Shown here piece after piece: positions 1 through 6,760 of a stretch of 8,605 nt of DNA. Source of the stretch: Oscillospiraceae bacterium. GTDB taxonomy: Bacteria; Bacillota; Clostridia; Oscillospirales; UBA929. The first letter of the stretch is position 1. Every line of letters starts with the position of its first letter. The notes beneath the pieces were generated by a model. It was not told the origin of the DNA. It did no database searches and saw only the letters and a list, made by a program, of their open reading frames with translations. A program made the translations under genes and the position numbers. Location of the stretch: NCBI GenBank assembly GCA_031258665.1, contig JAIRML010000173.1:1-8605 (forward strand), given 5' to 3'.

Positions 1-228
1 GTGATCGCGGTCAGCCGGGAGGAGTCCTTTGACACCCATTACAGCAATTGGGTCAACAACGCCGACGCGCAGGCCGAACTGGAGATTGGCGTTTCACAGC
101 CCGATCCATTTATCTTCGCCTGCGTGGGTCTGTTTGTCACCTTGGCGGCCGCCGCGGTAGCGCTTGTGGGGATACGGGGCAATTTGCGCCGTGAGCCGCT
201 GACCATGCTGTGTACGCGAAAAGAGTGA
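1..228 (+). CDS. ABC transporter permease, FtsX-like, C-terminal fragment (gene starts before window)
   Basis: The reading frame is open at the left edge, so the GTG at position 1 is not taken as the start. The visible 75 residues hold a soluble stretch rich in acidic and polar residues (about residues 5-33), then one hydrophobic transmembrane segment (about 36-58, FIFACVGLFVTLAAAAVALV). A short basic cytoplasmic tail follows (RGNLRREPLTMLCTRKE). A last helix followed by an arginine-rich 'N-R-x-x-P-x-x-x-L' tail is typical of FtsX/MacB-type permeases. The next gene encodes an ATPase of the class that partners such permeases, which supports the call. The protein would form the membrane part of an exporter or lipoprotein/peptide-handling ABC complex. 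The stop codon TGA lies only 6 bases before the repeat at 235-309. The substrate cannot be told from this fragment. Confidence 0.72.
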   Translation: MIAVSREESFDTHYSNWVNNADAQAELEIGVSQPDPFIFACVGLFVTLAAAAVALVGIRGNLRREPLTMLCTRKE

Positions 229-234
229 GATCAA

Positions 235-309
235 TAGTACCTTGCTGCCGCGAAGCGGCAATAAAAAACGAGAATTTGGGCTGCGGGCTGCGTTCGCAAC
301 CCACGTTGG
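235..309 (+). repeat. Two-hairpin intergenic repeat, copy 1 (forward)
   Basis: This 75 bp element runs from TAGTACCTT to CCCACGTTGG. Hairpin 1 is TGCCGC-GAA-GCGGCA (246-260). An A-rich spacer, AATAAAAAACGAGAATTTGG, follows. Hairpin 2 is GGGCTGCG-TT-CGCAACCC (285-302), with one mismatch. The same order of blocks recurs inverted at 1032-1108 and in shortened form at 6706-6760. It fills most of the gap between the permease stop and the ATPase ribosome binding site. There is no T-run after either hairpin on the + strand, so it does not look like a terminator here. Confidence 0.88.
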
Positions 310-335
310 TAACGATGTTGACAACAAAGCGGAGT

Positions 336-342
336 GAGGAGG
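336..342 (+). promoter_or_regulatory. Ribosome binding site of the ATPase gene
   Basis: GAGGAGG lies 6 bases before the ATG at 349 and only 3 bases before the ATG at 346. The spacing favours 349 as the start. The GTG at 334 overlaps this site and is therefore unlikely to be used. Confidence 0.8.
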
Positions 343-348
343 ACAATG

Positions 349-1065
349 ATGCCCATTCTTGAGGCCAAAGACGTCAGTTACAGCTACCGGAACAAATACC
401 AGACCATTGAGGCGGTGAAACATGTTTCCTGCGCCTTTGAGACAGGGCAATTCTATGCCATCGTGGGCCATTCCGGCAGCGGCAAGACCACGTTTCTGTC
501 TTTGCTGGCCGGATTGGATCTGCCCGGGGAGGGGGAGATCTACGTAGACGGCCGCGCGATGTCTTCTCTGAACCGCGACCATTACCGGCGGGATATGACG
601 TCCGTGGTCTATCAATCGTTCAACCTGTTCCCGCTGCTGACGGCGTTGGAGAACGTCATGTACCCGATGGAATTGCAGGGAAAATCCAAAAGAGAAGCGG
701 CGGGAACCGCCAAAAAGCTGATCGCCGAGGTGGGTTTGGGTGAAAAGATATGGCGGCAGCGTCCGCTGATGATGAGCGGAGGGGAGCAGCAGCGGGTGTC
801 CATCGCCCGCGCGCTGGCCGTCGGAGGGAAGATCATGCTGGCCGACGAACCCACCGGCAATCTGGACGCCAAAAACGGCGAGATTGTGGCGGGTCTGCTC
901 AAAACACTGGCCCATGAACGGGAATACGCTGTGATCGTCATCACCCACAACGAGGAGTTGGCGCGTCAGGCCGATGTGGTATACACCATGCACGACGGCG
1001 AACTGACCGACGGAGGCGGTGAGGAAGAATCCCAACGGGGGCTGCCTCCGCAGCCCACAACCTAA
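349..1065 (+). CDS. ABC transporter ATP-binding protein, LolD/MacB/BceA class
   Basis: The 238-residue protein is a complete nucleotide-binding subunit that powers the adjacent FtsX-like permease. Motifs, counted from the ATG at 349, are Walker A GHSGSGKTT (40-48), Q-loop YQSFNLFP (Gln89), signature MSGGEQQR (142-149), Walker B IMLADEP (162-168, catalytic Glu167), D-loop GNLD (170-173) and H-loop His200 (ITHN). The DEPTGNLD form and overall length fit the LolD/MacB/BceA/FtsE group, which drives export or mechanical work rather than sugar import. In the signature, the usual L-S-G-G-Q reads M-S-G-G-E, a tolerated variant. Start choice rests on the GAGGAGG at 336-342. The last residues, from Ser228 (SQRGLPPQPTT) to the stop, are encoded by the inverted repeat copy at 1032-1108, so the natural C-terminus seems to have been replaced. 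The class is certain; the substrate (antimicrobial peptide, lipoprotein or other) is unknown. Confidence 0.95.
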   Translation: MPILEAKDVSYSYRNKYQTIEAVKHVSCAFETGQFYAIVGHSGSGKTTFLSLLAGLDLPGEGEIYVDGRAMSSLNRDHYRRDMTSVVYQSFNLFPLLTALENVMYPMELQGKSKREAAGTAKKLIAEVGLGEKIWRQRPLMMSGGEQQRVSIARALAVGGKIMLADEPTGNLDAKNGEIVAGLLKTLAHEREYAVIVITHNEELARQADVVYTMHDGELTDGGGEEESQRGLPPQPTT

Positions 1066-1108
1066 AATTCTTGTTTTTTTGTTGCCGCGAAGCGGCAGTA
1101 AGGTACTA
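1032..1108 (-). repeat. Two-hairpin intergenic repeat, copy 2 (inverted)
   Basis: Read on the - strand, this copy runs TAGTACCTTACTGCCGC, TTC loop, GCGGCAACAAAAAAACAAG, AATTTTAGG and so on, to CCCCCGTTGG. It matches copy 1 block for block. On the + strand, hairpin 2 is the perfect 7 bp stem GGGCTGC-CTCC-GCAGCCC (1039-1056) and hairpin 1 is TGCCGC-GAA-GCGGCA (1083-1097). The element begins inside the ATPase reading frame, carries its stop codon (1063-1065), and ends 18 bases before the ribosome binding site of the next gene. A T7 run (1074-1080) lies 17 bases after hairpin 2, too far for a standard terminator. Confidence 0.88.
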
Positions 1109-1126
1109 TGAAAGAATAAGATCAAT

Positions 1127-1135
1127 AAGGAGGGG
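1127..1135 (+). promoter_or_regulatory. Ribosome binding site of the surface glycosidase gene
   Basis: AAGGAGGGG lies 7 bases before the ATG at 1143, whose product starts directly with a signal peptide. This rules out the in-frame TTG at 1071, which lies inside the repeat and has no such site. Confidence 0.88.
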
Positions 1136-1142
1136 CATTCAC

Positions 1143-4100
1143 ATGCAAAAAAAGATCATCTCCCTGGCGCTGGCCGTCGCAATGGTCCTGTCTCTTGTCC
1201 TCGCGTTTGGCGCCGTATCATTGGCCACTCCGGCGGACGAAGAAACGGTAACCGCCGACTGCGACTGGCTTTCCCTCGGCGACATCTCCACAGTGACATC
1301 CAACCTTGCGCTCCCGGCGACCGGCCCGGGCGGTTCTGTCATCACCTGGAGCGCCGGCGATTCCCCCTATCTGTGGGACGATGGCACGGTGATCCGTCCG
1401 CCCTCGGGCAAAGACGTCACGGCGACGTTGACCGCCGCGGTGAGTTTTGGCGAGGCGCGCCAAACAAAGGACTTCGTGGTTGGGATCCCGGCGTACGAAA
1501 GCAACATCAGGATCATCGACACGGTTCACGCGGATTCCACCGCGCCCGCGGGCGCATTCAATATCGACGTCGCGGTGGGCACTTGCCCCAAGCTGCCCTA
1601 CCGGGTCTGGGTGACCTATAACGACGGCTACGGCGAGTGGCGCCAGACCCAGTGGCCATGGTCGGGCATTGTCGGGTCGGGCGCCGACAGATCGGGCCCC
1701 CCCGGCTCGGCCACGCCGGCCAACCAGGAGGAGATCTGGGCCGGCTATCCCGTCGGCTATGAATACACCGTGACAGGCTGGATCACCGGCGACAACGCCT
1801 CAGACCTGGGCTACCCGATCACGGTCAACTGCAAAGTGGTGGAGGATGTCGCGGTACCGGATCACAACGTGAAAGCCGACTCGCTGCCAATGAGCAAGAT
1901 CAGGCTCACCGGCGAAAACAGGCTGAGTTCCAACGCCCGCCGCGCCGTGACGCAGTACGCGGCCATAGGTGTCACCAGCGGCCAATGGCATCGCGACACA
2001 TACCTGTGGAACTACAGGGATGTCTACGGCGTGGAGCAGCCGCCGGGCGCTTCACCGCCCACGGGGTGGGAAGCGCCGACCCAGAAACTGAGGGGCCACG
2101 GCGTGGGGCATTACATCAACGGGCTGTGTCTGGCCTATGTCAGCGGTTTGGGTACCCAGCAGGAGAGGGAAGCGATTTTGGGGCATATCGTCTATATGGT
2201 CGACGAGATGCGCAAGCTGCAGGAGATGACCTTTGTCCAAGATTCCACCAGTCCAACCGGATATCGGGAGGGCAGCAATGTCTGGCCGTATTACCAGGCC
2301 GATAAAGACGCGCTGTCTCCCGATTGGCCGTACCCGATGTTGTCGGAAATTACAAGCCCCCCCAGCGCGCGGTATGACGAATACGAATTTCAAAACCCGC
2401 AATGGTTCGGCTACGGATACCTCCACGCCACAGCGCCCATCCACCCCGTTCTGAACGAGGCGTATCGGCCCTACAGCGAATGGATATGGGCGCCCTATTA
2501 CAGCATCCACAAGCAGCTGGCCGGTCTGATGGACGTCTATTACAGCCTGAAGGACGACCCGGCCACGAGAGCCACGGCCGAAAAGGCCCTGCTGATCTGC
2601 AAAGATATGAGCCGCTGGATCTCCAACAGACTGACCACAAAGTGCCGCATCGATGACAACAGAAACACAACCACTTACGGCAACCTCAGCGCCACCTGGT
2701 ACGCGAATATCTCCGGCGAGTACGGCGGTGTCAACGAGTCCATGGCCCGGTGCGCGGCCGCGCTGGACGACAGCGATCCGTACAAGGAACTGCTGATCAG
2801 AGGCTCAGAGATGTTCGACAACAAGTTCTACTGGGACCCGCTGGCCGCCAACTCGGAAATTATGTGGAACGGCACGGCCGCCATCGGCGGCAACAGTCAC
2901 GCCAACCAGCGCATCCCGCAGATGCCCGGCGTTCTCTGGTCGTACCGCGGCAACGGCGAAGCGAGGTATTACAACATCGCCAAGAACTTCTTCGATTTCA
3001 ACGCCGGCCGTCACCGCTTCTACGGCGGCAACGTGGGTGTGGGCGAATGGTACTACAGGCCTTACGAACAGATCGCCGGTTTGGCGACGAACTCCGCGGC
3101 CAACGAGGGCTGCTGCGCCACCAACCTGGCCAGGCTGTCTAAGGACTTGGCCTGCTTTGACCCGGACAACGCGGAATACATGGACTACTACGAGCGCGTC
3201 ACGTACAACCAGCTGGTGGGTTCCGTAGTCCAGAACACCTGGAATACGACCTATCAATACGCGGTGGCTCCCAACGCGGGGAAAATCGATTTGAGAGGCA
3301 CCTCCCCGGGCCAAAGCTGCTGCGGCGGTACCGGCGCCGAGAACGCCCTCAGGTACACCGACGGCGCCTATTTGGTGTCCGACGAAGCGATTTGGGTCAA
3401 CATGTACATGCCAACCGAAGTCGTCTGGGACAACGCGGGCGTCACACTCAAGCAGGACTGCCTGTGGCCGGCTGAATACTCCAAGATCACCGTGGCCGCG
3501 AACGAGGGCCAAACCCAGAAATCCTTCGAGATGCATCTGCGTGTGCCGTGGTGGGCCACCAAGGGCTTTGACATCAAGCGCAACGGCGTGTCCGTGGCCG
3601 ACAGCTACGCGCCCAGTTCCTATGTCGTAATCACCGATGTCACAATCTCCGATGTCGTGGAAGTCATTTGTCCGTTTGTCGAGAGCATCGACTATGCGCC
3701 CGATAGAAGAGCCTCGGGCAACCAAAGGTTGTGGGCGGGCGTCATCTTCAACGGACCGCTTGCCATGTCCGGCACCGGCGCCTGGTCGACACTGGACATC
3801 CACTACGACCTGAGCAACATCATCAAAAACGCGCCCGTAGACCTGGCTGACACCAGCTCCACCACGCCCGGCAACAACCGTAATCTCTACACGATGCGTG
3901 TCGCCGGTCAGTCCCACAGCAACGCGGACACATTGCGGCCCGACTATTACACAGGGTTTGCCGCCGCCAGTTACCCGGCTGAAAACACCGAGGGCTCCGG
4001 CAACAGAACGGTCTATTATATGATCAACATGGTTCCGTCGGGCGACGGCGCAGACAGAACGAATCTGTACGCCAGTCTTCGGGCGGTCAGAGCGTTCCCG

Positions 4101-6587
4101 GCCGAGGGTTACTCGCCCGCTTCCTTTGCCGCTCTGCGGACCGCCCTTGGGGCCGCCGTCGGCGTATACCAAGGCGAAGGCGTCGCGCAGGCCGCGATCG
4201 ATGATCAGGTCGGCGCGCTGCAGGCCGCCATGGACAACCTGGTGCCGACGCAGGAGAACAGGGAGGACTTGCTTGCGCTCATCGACACAGCGCTGAGGAC
4301 AAAAGCCGCGCAGGAGGCATGGGAGGCGCTCCCCGATGGGGACATTGACGACAAACCCTGCGCGCCGTACGGCTACGCCCGTATGATTGCCAAACTCGAA
4401 GAGGCGCAGGCGGTGTACGAAGACGCCGTGGCCACCATGGCGCGGGTGGGCGCGGCCTACAACGCGCTCGACGAGGCGATCAGGGGGATACGGCTCGGGT
4501 ATATGCCCGAGGTTGAAGATTTGGAGCCTCTGCAAACACTGCTCGCGCAGGCGAAGGCGCTCAGGGCCAACGACTACGCGCTGGACAGCTGGATGGCGCT
4601 GCTGGACGCCGTCGCATCCGGCGAATCGGAGGTGACAGCCATCACCGTGGGGTCCAGTACGATCAATCAAGACAATATCCCCACCGCCGTCAAAAAGCTG
4701 CAAGACGCGCTGGACAGCCTGGTGGACGACCCGGCCGGCGACAAAACAGATCTCTGGGCGGGCGTGAACTACGCGTTTTTCAACGGCGACAGCCAATTCG
4801 CCCTCGAATCGGAAGGCAACTACTTCAGAGAGGGCGCGCTCATTGACATGAGGGAATGGTCCAACATCTGGCACTACCATTGGAGATTGCAGCCCGACGA
4901 CAACCATGAGTATTTTCAGTTCAGGAAGTGGAGCTCAGCCAATCACACGGCTGCCACCGTGCTGGGGCCCGAGGCAAAGGTTGTCGAAACCGGTACGCCT
5001 CTGGTTTTGGTCCACAGCGACGTCAGTGACGACAGCCAGTGGTGGAAACCCATGCGCCAGCCTGACGGCCGGTTTGTCATCGTCAACAAAGCCGATCCGA
5101 CATTGTGCATCGCGCCCATGTCGCCGCCGCCCGCCGCCGGCGGGAGGATCGTGCTGGCCCCGCTGGGCGCCGCCGACAACACCTGGAGGATTCTTGGCCG
5201 CGCCAACAATCTCACGGAGCCCGGGACCTTTACGGAACCTCTTTTCAGGGCGGTGACAAGTGCCGCTCCGCTGGCGGACATTTCGGTTCCGGTCGGTACA
5301 GCCGTCGGCGATATCGCGCTGCCCGCCCGCGTTTCGCTCACTTACGGGGGCAATGCGAAGGCACTGCGCAACGTCACCTGGGATACGTCGCCCTTCGACA
5401 GCCATACGGCAGGCACATACACCCTGACGGGAATGGTCGAGCTCGACGGCATAGAGACCAACCCCGATGGGGTGACAGCGAGCGTGAAGATCGTCAGTTT
5501 TCCCGTGGTCCCCACGGCGGTCACTTCTCTCTCGGCCGAGGCGGGCAATGGGCAGGTCAAGCTCACGTGGAACACACCTGACTCTGACGGTGGCAGCGCG
5601 GTCACCGGTTATCAGGTACAAAAAGAGGGAGACACCGATTGGATTGATGTCTCCGGCCTGACCTACACCTTTGCCGGTCTGACCAATGGCGCAAGCTACG
5701 TGCTGCGTGTCCGCGCCGTCAATGACATCGGGGCAGGCGCGGCGGCCAGTGTGACGGCCACGCCCACGGGCGGCAGTTCCGGCAGGGTCACAACCTACAT
5801 CGTCAGCTTCGACGCAAACGGCGGCAGCGCGGTGAGCAGCCGGTCGGTGACGAGGAACAGCAAGGTCACGAAGCCGGCCGATCCCACCCGTGAGGGTCAC
5901 ACCTTTGACGGTTGGTACACGGATGCCGCCTGCACCGTGGCCTACGATTTTGACAAGACCGTCACCGCGGCGCTCACCCTATATGCCAAATGGACGGAAG
6001 TCGCCGGCCCGGTTGTCCCGGACAATCCATACTATGACGACATCACCGGACACTGGGCCGGGGGTGACATCGTTGCTATGACCGAAGAAAAGCTGTTTAA
6101 CGGGACCGGAGAGCGCAAATTCAGCCCGGACGTCACCTTAAATCGGGCCACGTTCCTCACCATCCTCTGGCGTGCCTTCGGCGAGGAAGAATCGGAGGCC
6201 GACATCCTCTTCACAGACGTGGAGAGCGGCAGCTGGTATGAAAAGGCTGTGGCCTGGGGCGTGGAAAAAGGCGTCACCAATGGCACCGGTGCCGCCGCGT
6301 TCAGCCCATATCGGGCCATCTCCCGCGAGATGATGGTTACCATGATGCATCGTTGTGCCGAAGCATACGAACTGGACCTGGATGCCGCCGCCGATGTATC
6401 CGCTTTCAAAGATGCCGGCCATGTGTCCGGTTGGGCCGAAGATGCCATGAGATGGGCGATCGGTAAAAAGATCATCCTGGGAAAACCCGGGGGCCTGATC
6501 GACCCGGAGGGGCTGGCGACCCGCGCCGAGGCGGCGGCCGTCACAGCCCGTTTCCTTCCATTGATTCAAGCCGAAACAGACAGATAA
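1143..6587 (+). CDS. Secreted, SLH-anchored multidomain GH127/GH146-type (DUF1680) glycosidase, putative beta-L-arabinofuranosidase
   Basis: This 1,814-residue exported surface enzyme has a signal peptide at 1-28 (basic MQKK, hydrophobic core, likely cleavage after SLA). Domains in order are an atrophied Ig-like domain (about 35-117), a Big_4-like Ig region (about 118-236), the catalytic DUF1680/GH127 region (about 247-970), FIVAR-like helical repeats (979-1196) and a ricin-type lectin-like module (1203-1352). These are followed by a Big_4 Ig domain (1376-1453), a fibronectin type III domain (1457-1542), an InlB/Flg_new-type repeat (1552-1618) and three SLH domains (1631-1806). Characterised family members remove beta-L-arabinofuranose using a zinc-bound cysteine nucleophile. 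Matching residues here are Glu635 (candidate acid/base), Glu655, Cys657, Cys726 and Cys727. The SLH domains should hold it on cell-wall polymers. The start is set by the signal peptide and the AAGGAGGGG site. The gene appears monocistronic on its 3' side, ending at a strong terminator. Fold and anchoring are secure; the exact sugar specificity is inferred. Confidence 0.94.
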   Translation: MQKKIISLALAVAMVLSLVLAFGAVSLATPADEETVTADCDWLSLGDISTVTSNLALPATGPGGSVITWSAGDSPYLWDDGTVIRPPSGKDVTATLTAAVSFGEARQTKDFVVGIPAYESNIRIIDTVHADSTAPAGAFNIDVAVGTCPKLPYRVWVTYNDGYGEWRQTQWPWSGIVGSGADRSGPPGSATPANQEEIWAGYPVGYEYTVTGWITGDNASDLGYPITVNCKVVEDVAVPDHNVKADSLPMSKIRLTGENRLSSNARRAVTQYAAIGVTSGQWHRDTYLWNYRDVYGVEQPPGASPPTGWEAPTQKLRGHGVGHYINGLCLAYVSGLGTQQEREAILGHIVYMVDEMRKLQEMTFVQDSTSPTGYREGSNVWPYYQADKDALSPDWPYPMLSEITSPPSARYDEYEFQNPQWFGYGYLHATAPIHPVLNEAYRPYSEWIWAPYYSIHKQLAGLMDVYYSLKDDPATRATAEKALLICKDMSRWISNRLTTKCRIDDNRNTTTYGNLSATWYANISGEYGGVNESMARCAAALDDSDPYKELLIRGSEMFDNKFYWDPLAANSEIMWNGTAAIGGNSHANQRIPQMPGVLWSYRGNGEARYYNIAKNFFDFNAGRHRFYGGNVGVGEWYYRPYEQIAGLATNSAANEGCCATNLARLSKDLACFDPDNAEYMDYYERVTYNQLVGSVVQNTWNTTYQYAVAPNAGKIDLRGTSPGQSCCGGTGAENALRYTDGAYLVSDEAIWVNMYMPTEVVWDNAGVTLKQDCLWPAEYSKITVAANEGQTQKSFEMHLRVPWWATKGFDIKRNGVSVADSYAPSSYVVITDVTISDVVEVICPFVESIDYAPDRRASGNQRLWAGVIFNGPLAMSGTGAWSTLDIHYDLSNIIKNAPVDLADTSSTTPGNNRNLYTMRVAGQSHSNADTLRPDYYTGFAAASYPAENTEGSGNRTVYYMINMVPSGDGADRTNLYASLRAVRAFPAEGYSPASFAALRTALGAAVGVYQGEGVAQAAIDDQVGALQAAMDNLVPTQENREDLLALIDTALRTKAAQEAWEALPDGDIDDKPCAPYGYARMIAKLEEAQAVYEDAVATMARVGAAYNALDEAIRGIRLGYMPEVEDLEPLQTLLAQAKALRANDYALDSWMALLDAVASGESEVTAITVGSSTINQDNIPTAVKKLQDALDSLVDDPAGDKTDLWAGVNYAFFNGDSQFALESEGNYFREGALIDMREWSNIWHYHWRLQPDDNHEYFQFRKWSSANHTAATVLGPEAKVVETGTPLVLVHSDVSDDSQWWKPMRQPDGRFVIVNKADPTLCIAPMSPPPAAGGRIVLAPLGAADNTWRILGRANNLTEPGTFTEPLFRAVTSAAPLADISVPVGTAVGDIALPARVSLTYGGNAKALRNVTWDTSPFDSHTAGTYTLTGMVELDGIETNPDGVTASVKIVSFPVVPTAVTSLSAEAGNGQVKLTWNTPDSDGGSAVTGYQVQKEGDTDWIDVSGLTYTFAGLTNGASYVLRVRAVNDIGAGAAASVTATPTGGSSGRVTTYIVSFDANGGSAVSSRSVTRNSKVTKPADPTREGHTFDGWYTDAACTVAYDFDKTVTAALTLYAKWTEVAGPVVPDNPYYDDITGHWAGGDIVAMTEEKLFNGTGERKFSPDVTLNRATFLTILWRAFGEEESEADILFTDVESGSWYEKAVAWGVEKGVTNGTGAAAFSPYRAISREMMVTMMHRCAEAYELDLDAAADVSAFKDAGHVSGWAEDAMRWAIGKKIILGKPGGLIDPEGLATRAEAAAVTARFLPLIQAETDR
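1881..4055 (+). other. Catalytic region of the glycosidase (GH127/GH146-type, residues about 247-971)
   Basis: Family landmarks appear in the expected order. They are RGHGVGHY (317-324, His319 and His323), APYYSIHKQLAG (His456), YGGVNE (Glu532), SHANQRIPQ (His586), GGNVGVGEW (Glu635), NEGCCATN (Glu655, Cys657, Cys658), SCCGGTGAEN (Cys726, Cys727), and the beta-sandwich strand HLRVPWWA. From memory of the Bifidobacterium enzyme HypBA1, Glu322 is the acid/base, Cys417 the nucleophile, and Glu338, Cys340, Cys417 and Cys418 bind zinc. The spacing E635...E-x-C...C-C here maps onto that set. The double cysteine at 657-658 is an extra, because most members I recall have one Cys in this motif. Confidence 0.88.
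4077..4730 (+). other. FIVAR-like helical repeat region of the glycosidase (residues 979-1196)
   Basis: There are three helical units, about 979-1038, 1040-1120 and 1122-1196. Each ends in a pattern of the type 'A-x-x-x-L-x-x-A-x-x-x-L' (for example ALQAAMDNLV, AYNALDEAI, KLQDALDSLV). This is the usual look of FIVAR or related three-helix modules found downstream of catalytic domains in clostridial surface glycosidases. A role in glycan contact or spacing is inferred from family knowledge. Confidence 0.7.
4749..5198 (+). other. Ricin-type beta-trefoil-like lectin module of the glycosidase (residues 1203-1352)
   Basis: The stretch contains repeated aromatic-rich units with 'Q-x-W'-like ends: SQWWKP, then DGRFVIVNKADPTLCIAP and DNTWRIL. 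A 'G-x-F/Y-x-I-V-N' strand followed by a small polar loop and 'x-x-W-x-I' is typical of ricin-type carbohydrate-binding repeats. The first unit (DLWAGVNYAFFNGDSQFALE) is diverged. The assignment as a sugar-binding module is probable rather than certain. Confidence 0.6.
6033..6560 (+). other. Three SLH cell-wall anchoring domains at the C-terminus of the glycosidase (residues 1631-1806)
   Basis: SLH1 begins DDITGHWAGGDIVAM and ends at the LNRATF motif (1666-1671). SLH2 begins FTDVESGSWYEKAVAWGVEKG and has ISREMM (1726-1731). SLH3 begins FKDAGHVSGWAEDAMRWAI and has the canonical ATRAEA (1792-1797). Only SLH3 keeps the full T-R-A-E signature; SLH1 and SLH2 keep the arginine (Arg1668, Arg1728). 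SLH triplets bind pyruvylated secondary cell-wall polymer in monoderm bacteria. Confidence 0.95.
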
Positions 6588-6603
6588 TCGTCTCTTACTC
6601 TCC

Positions 6604-6642
6604 CCCCGTGAACGCATACGTTCACGGGGATTTTTATTTTTT
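6604..6642 (+). terminator. Intrinsic terminator of the glycosidase gene
   Basis: A perfect 11 bp stem, CCCCGTGAACG, with loop CATA and partner CGTTCACGGGG (6604-6629), is followed by ATTTTTATTTTTT (6630-6642). It begins 16 bases after the stop codon and separates the glycosidase gene from the sigma factor operon. Confidence 0.96.
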
Positions 6643-6705
6643 CTCATGCCATACGGCACGAAACGTTGGAAACATGTGTCTATATAAGTGACGGTCGCAA
6701 ACCGA

Positions 6706-6760
6706 TAGTACAACAAAAAACAAAATTTGGGCTGTGGACTGCAGGGGCGGCCCACGTTGG
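6706..6760 (+). repeat. Two-hairpin intergenic repeat, copy 3 (forward, hairpin 1 missing)
   Basis: The copy starts with TAGTAC, then passes straight to AACAAAAAACAAAATTTGG, continues through a hairpin-2 region (GGACTGC...GCGGCCC, one mismatch and one G-T pair) and ends CCCACGTTGG. Compared with copy 1, about 20 bases covering hairpin 1 are absent; the flanking blocks are kept. It lies in the leader of the sigma factor gene. Apart from this element and the terminator, the gap 6588-6782 shows no other feature I can support. Confidence 0.8.

Noticed and set aside
1039..1080. Hairpin 2 of repeat copy 2 plus the T7 run as a terminator after the ATPase gene
   Set aside because: The T-run begins 17 bases after the stem, so it is not a standard intrinsic terminator. 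Weak attenuation cannot be excluded.
94..1125. A 343-codon open frame on the - strand across the ATPase gene and both repeat copies
   Set aside because: The + strand carries every ABC ATPase motif. The antisense product is low-complexity His/Arg/Gly-rich sequence without family features.
1071..1142. An N-terminal extension of the glycosidase starting at TTG 1071
   Set aside because: The extra 24 residues are translated repeat sequence without a ribosome binding site, and they would bury the signal peptide. ATG 1143 has an ideal site.
2805..4907. A 700-codon open frame on the - strand inside the glycosidase gene
   Set aside because: It is a shadow of the + strand gene caused by GC-rich codon use. 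Its product has no recognisable domain and it has no ribosome binding site, while the + strand frame has clear domains throughout.
6666..6690. A possible promoter before the sigma factor (TTGGAA, then TATATAAG; or an ECF-type TGGAAAC box)
   Set aside because: The gap between TTGGAA and TATATA is only 9 bases, and no convincing -10 element lies at the right distance from TGGAAAC.
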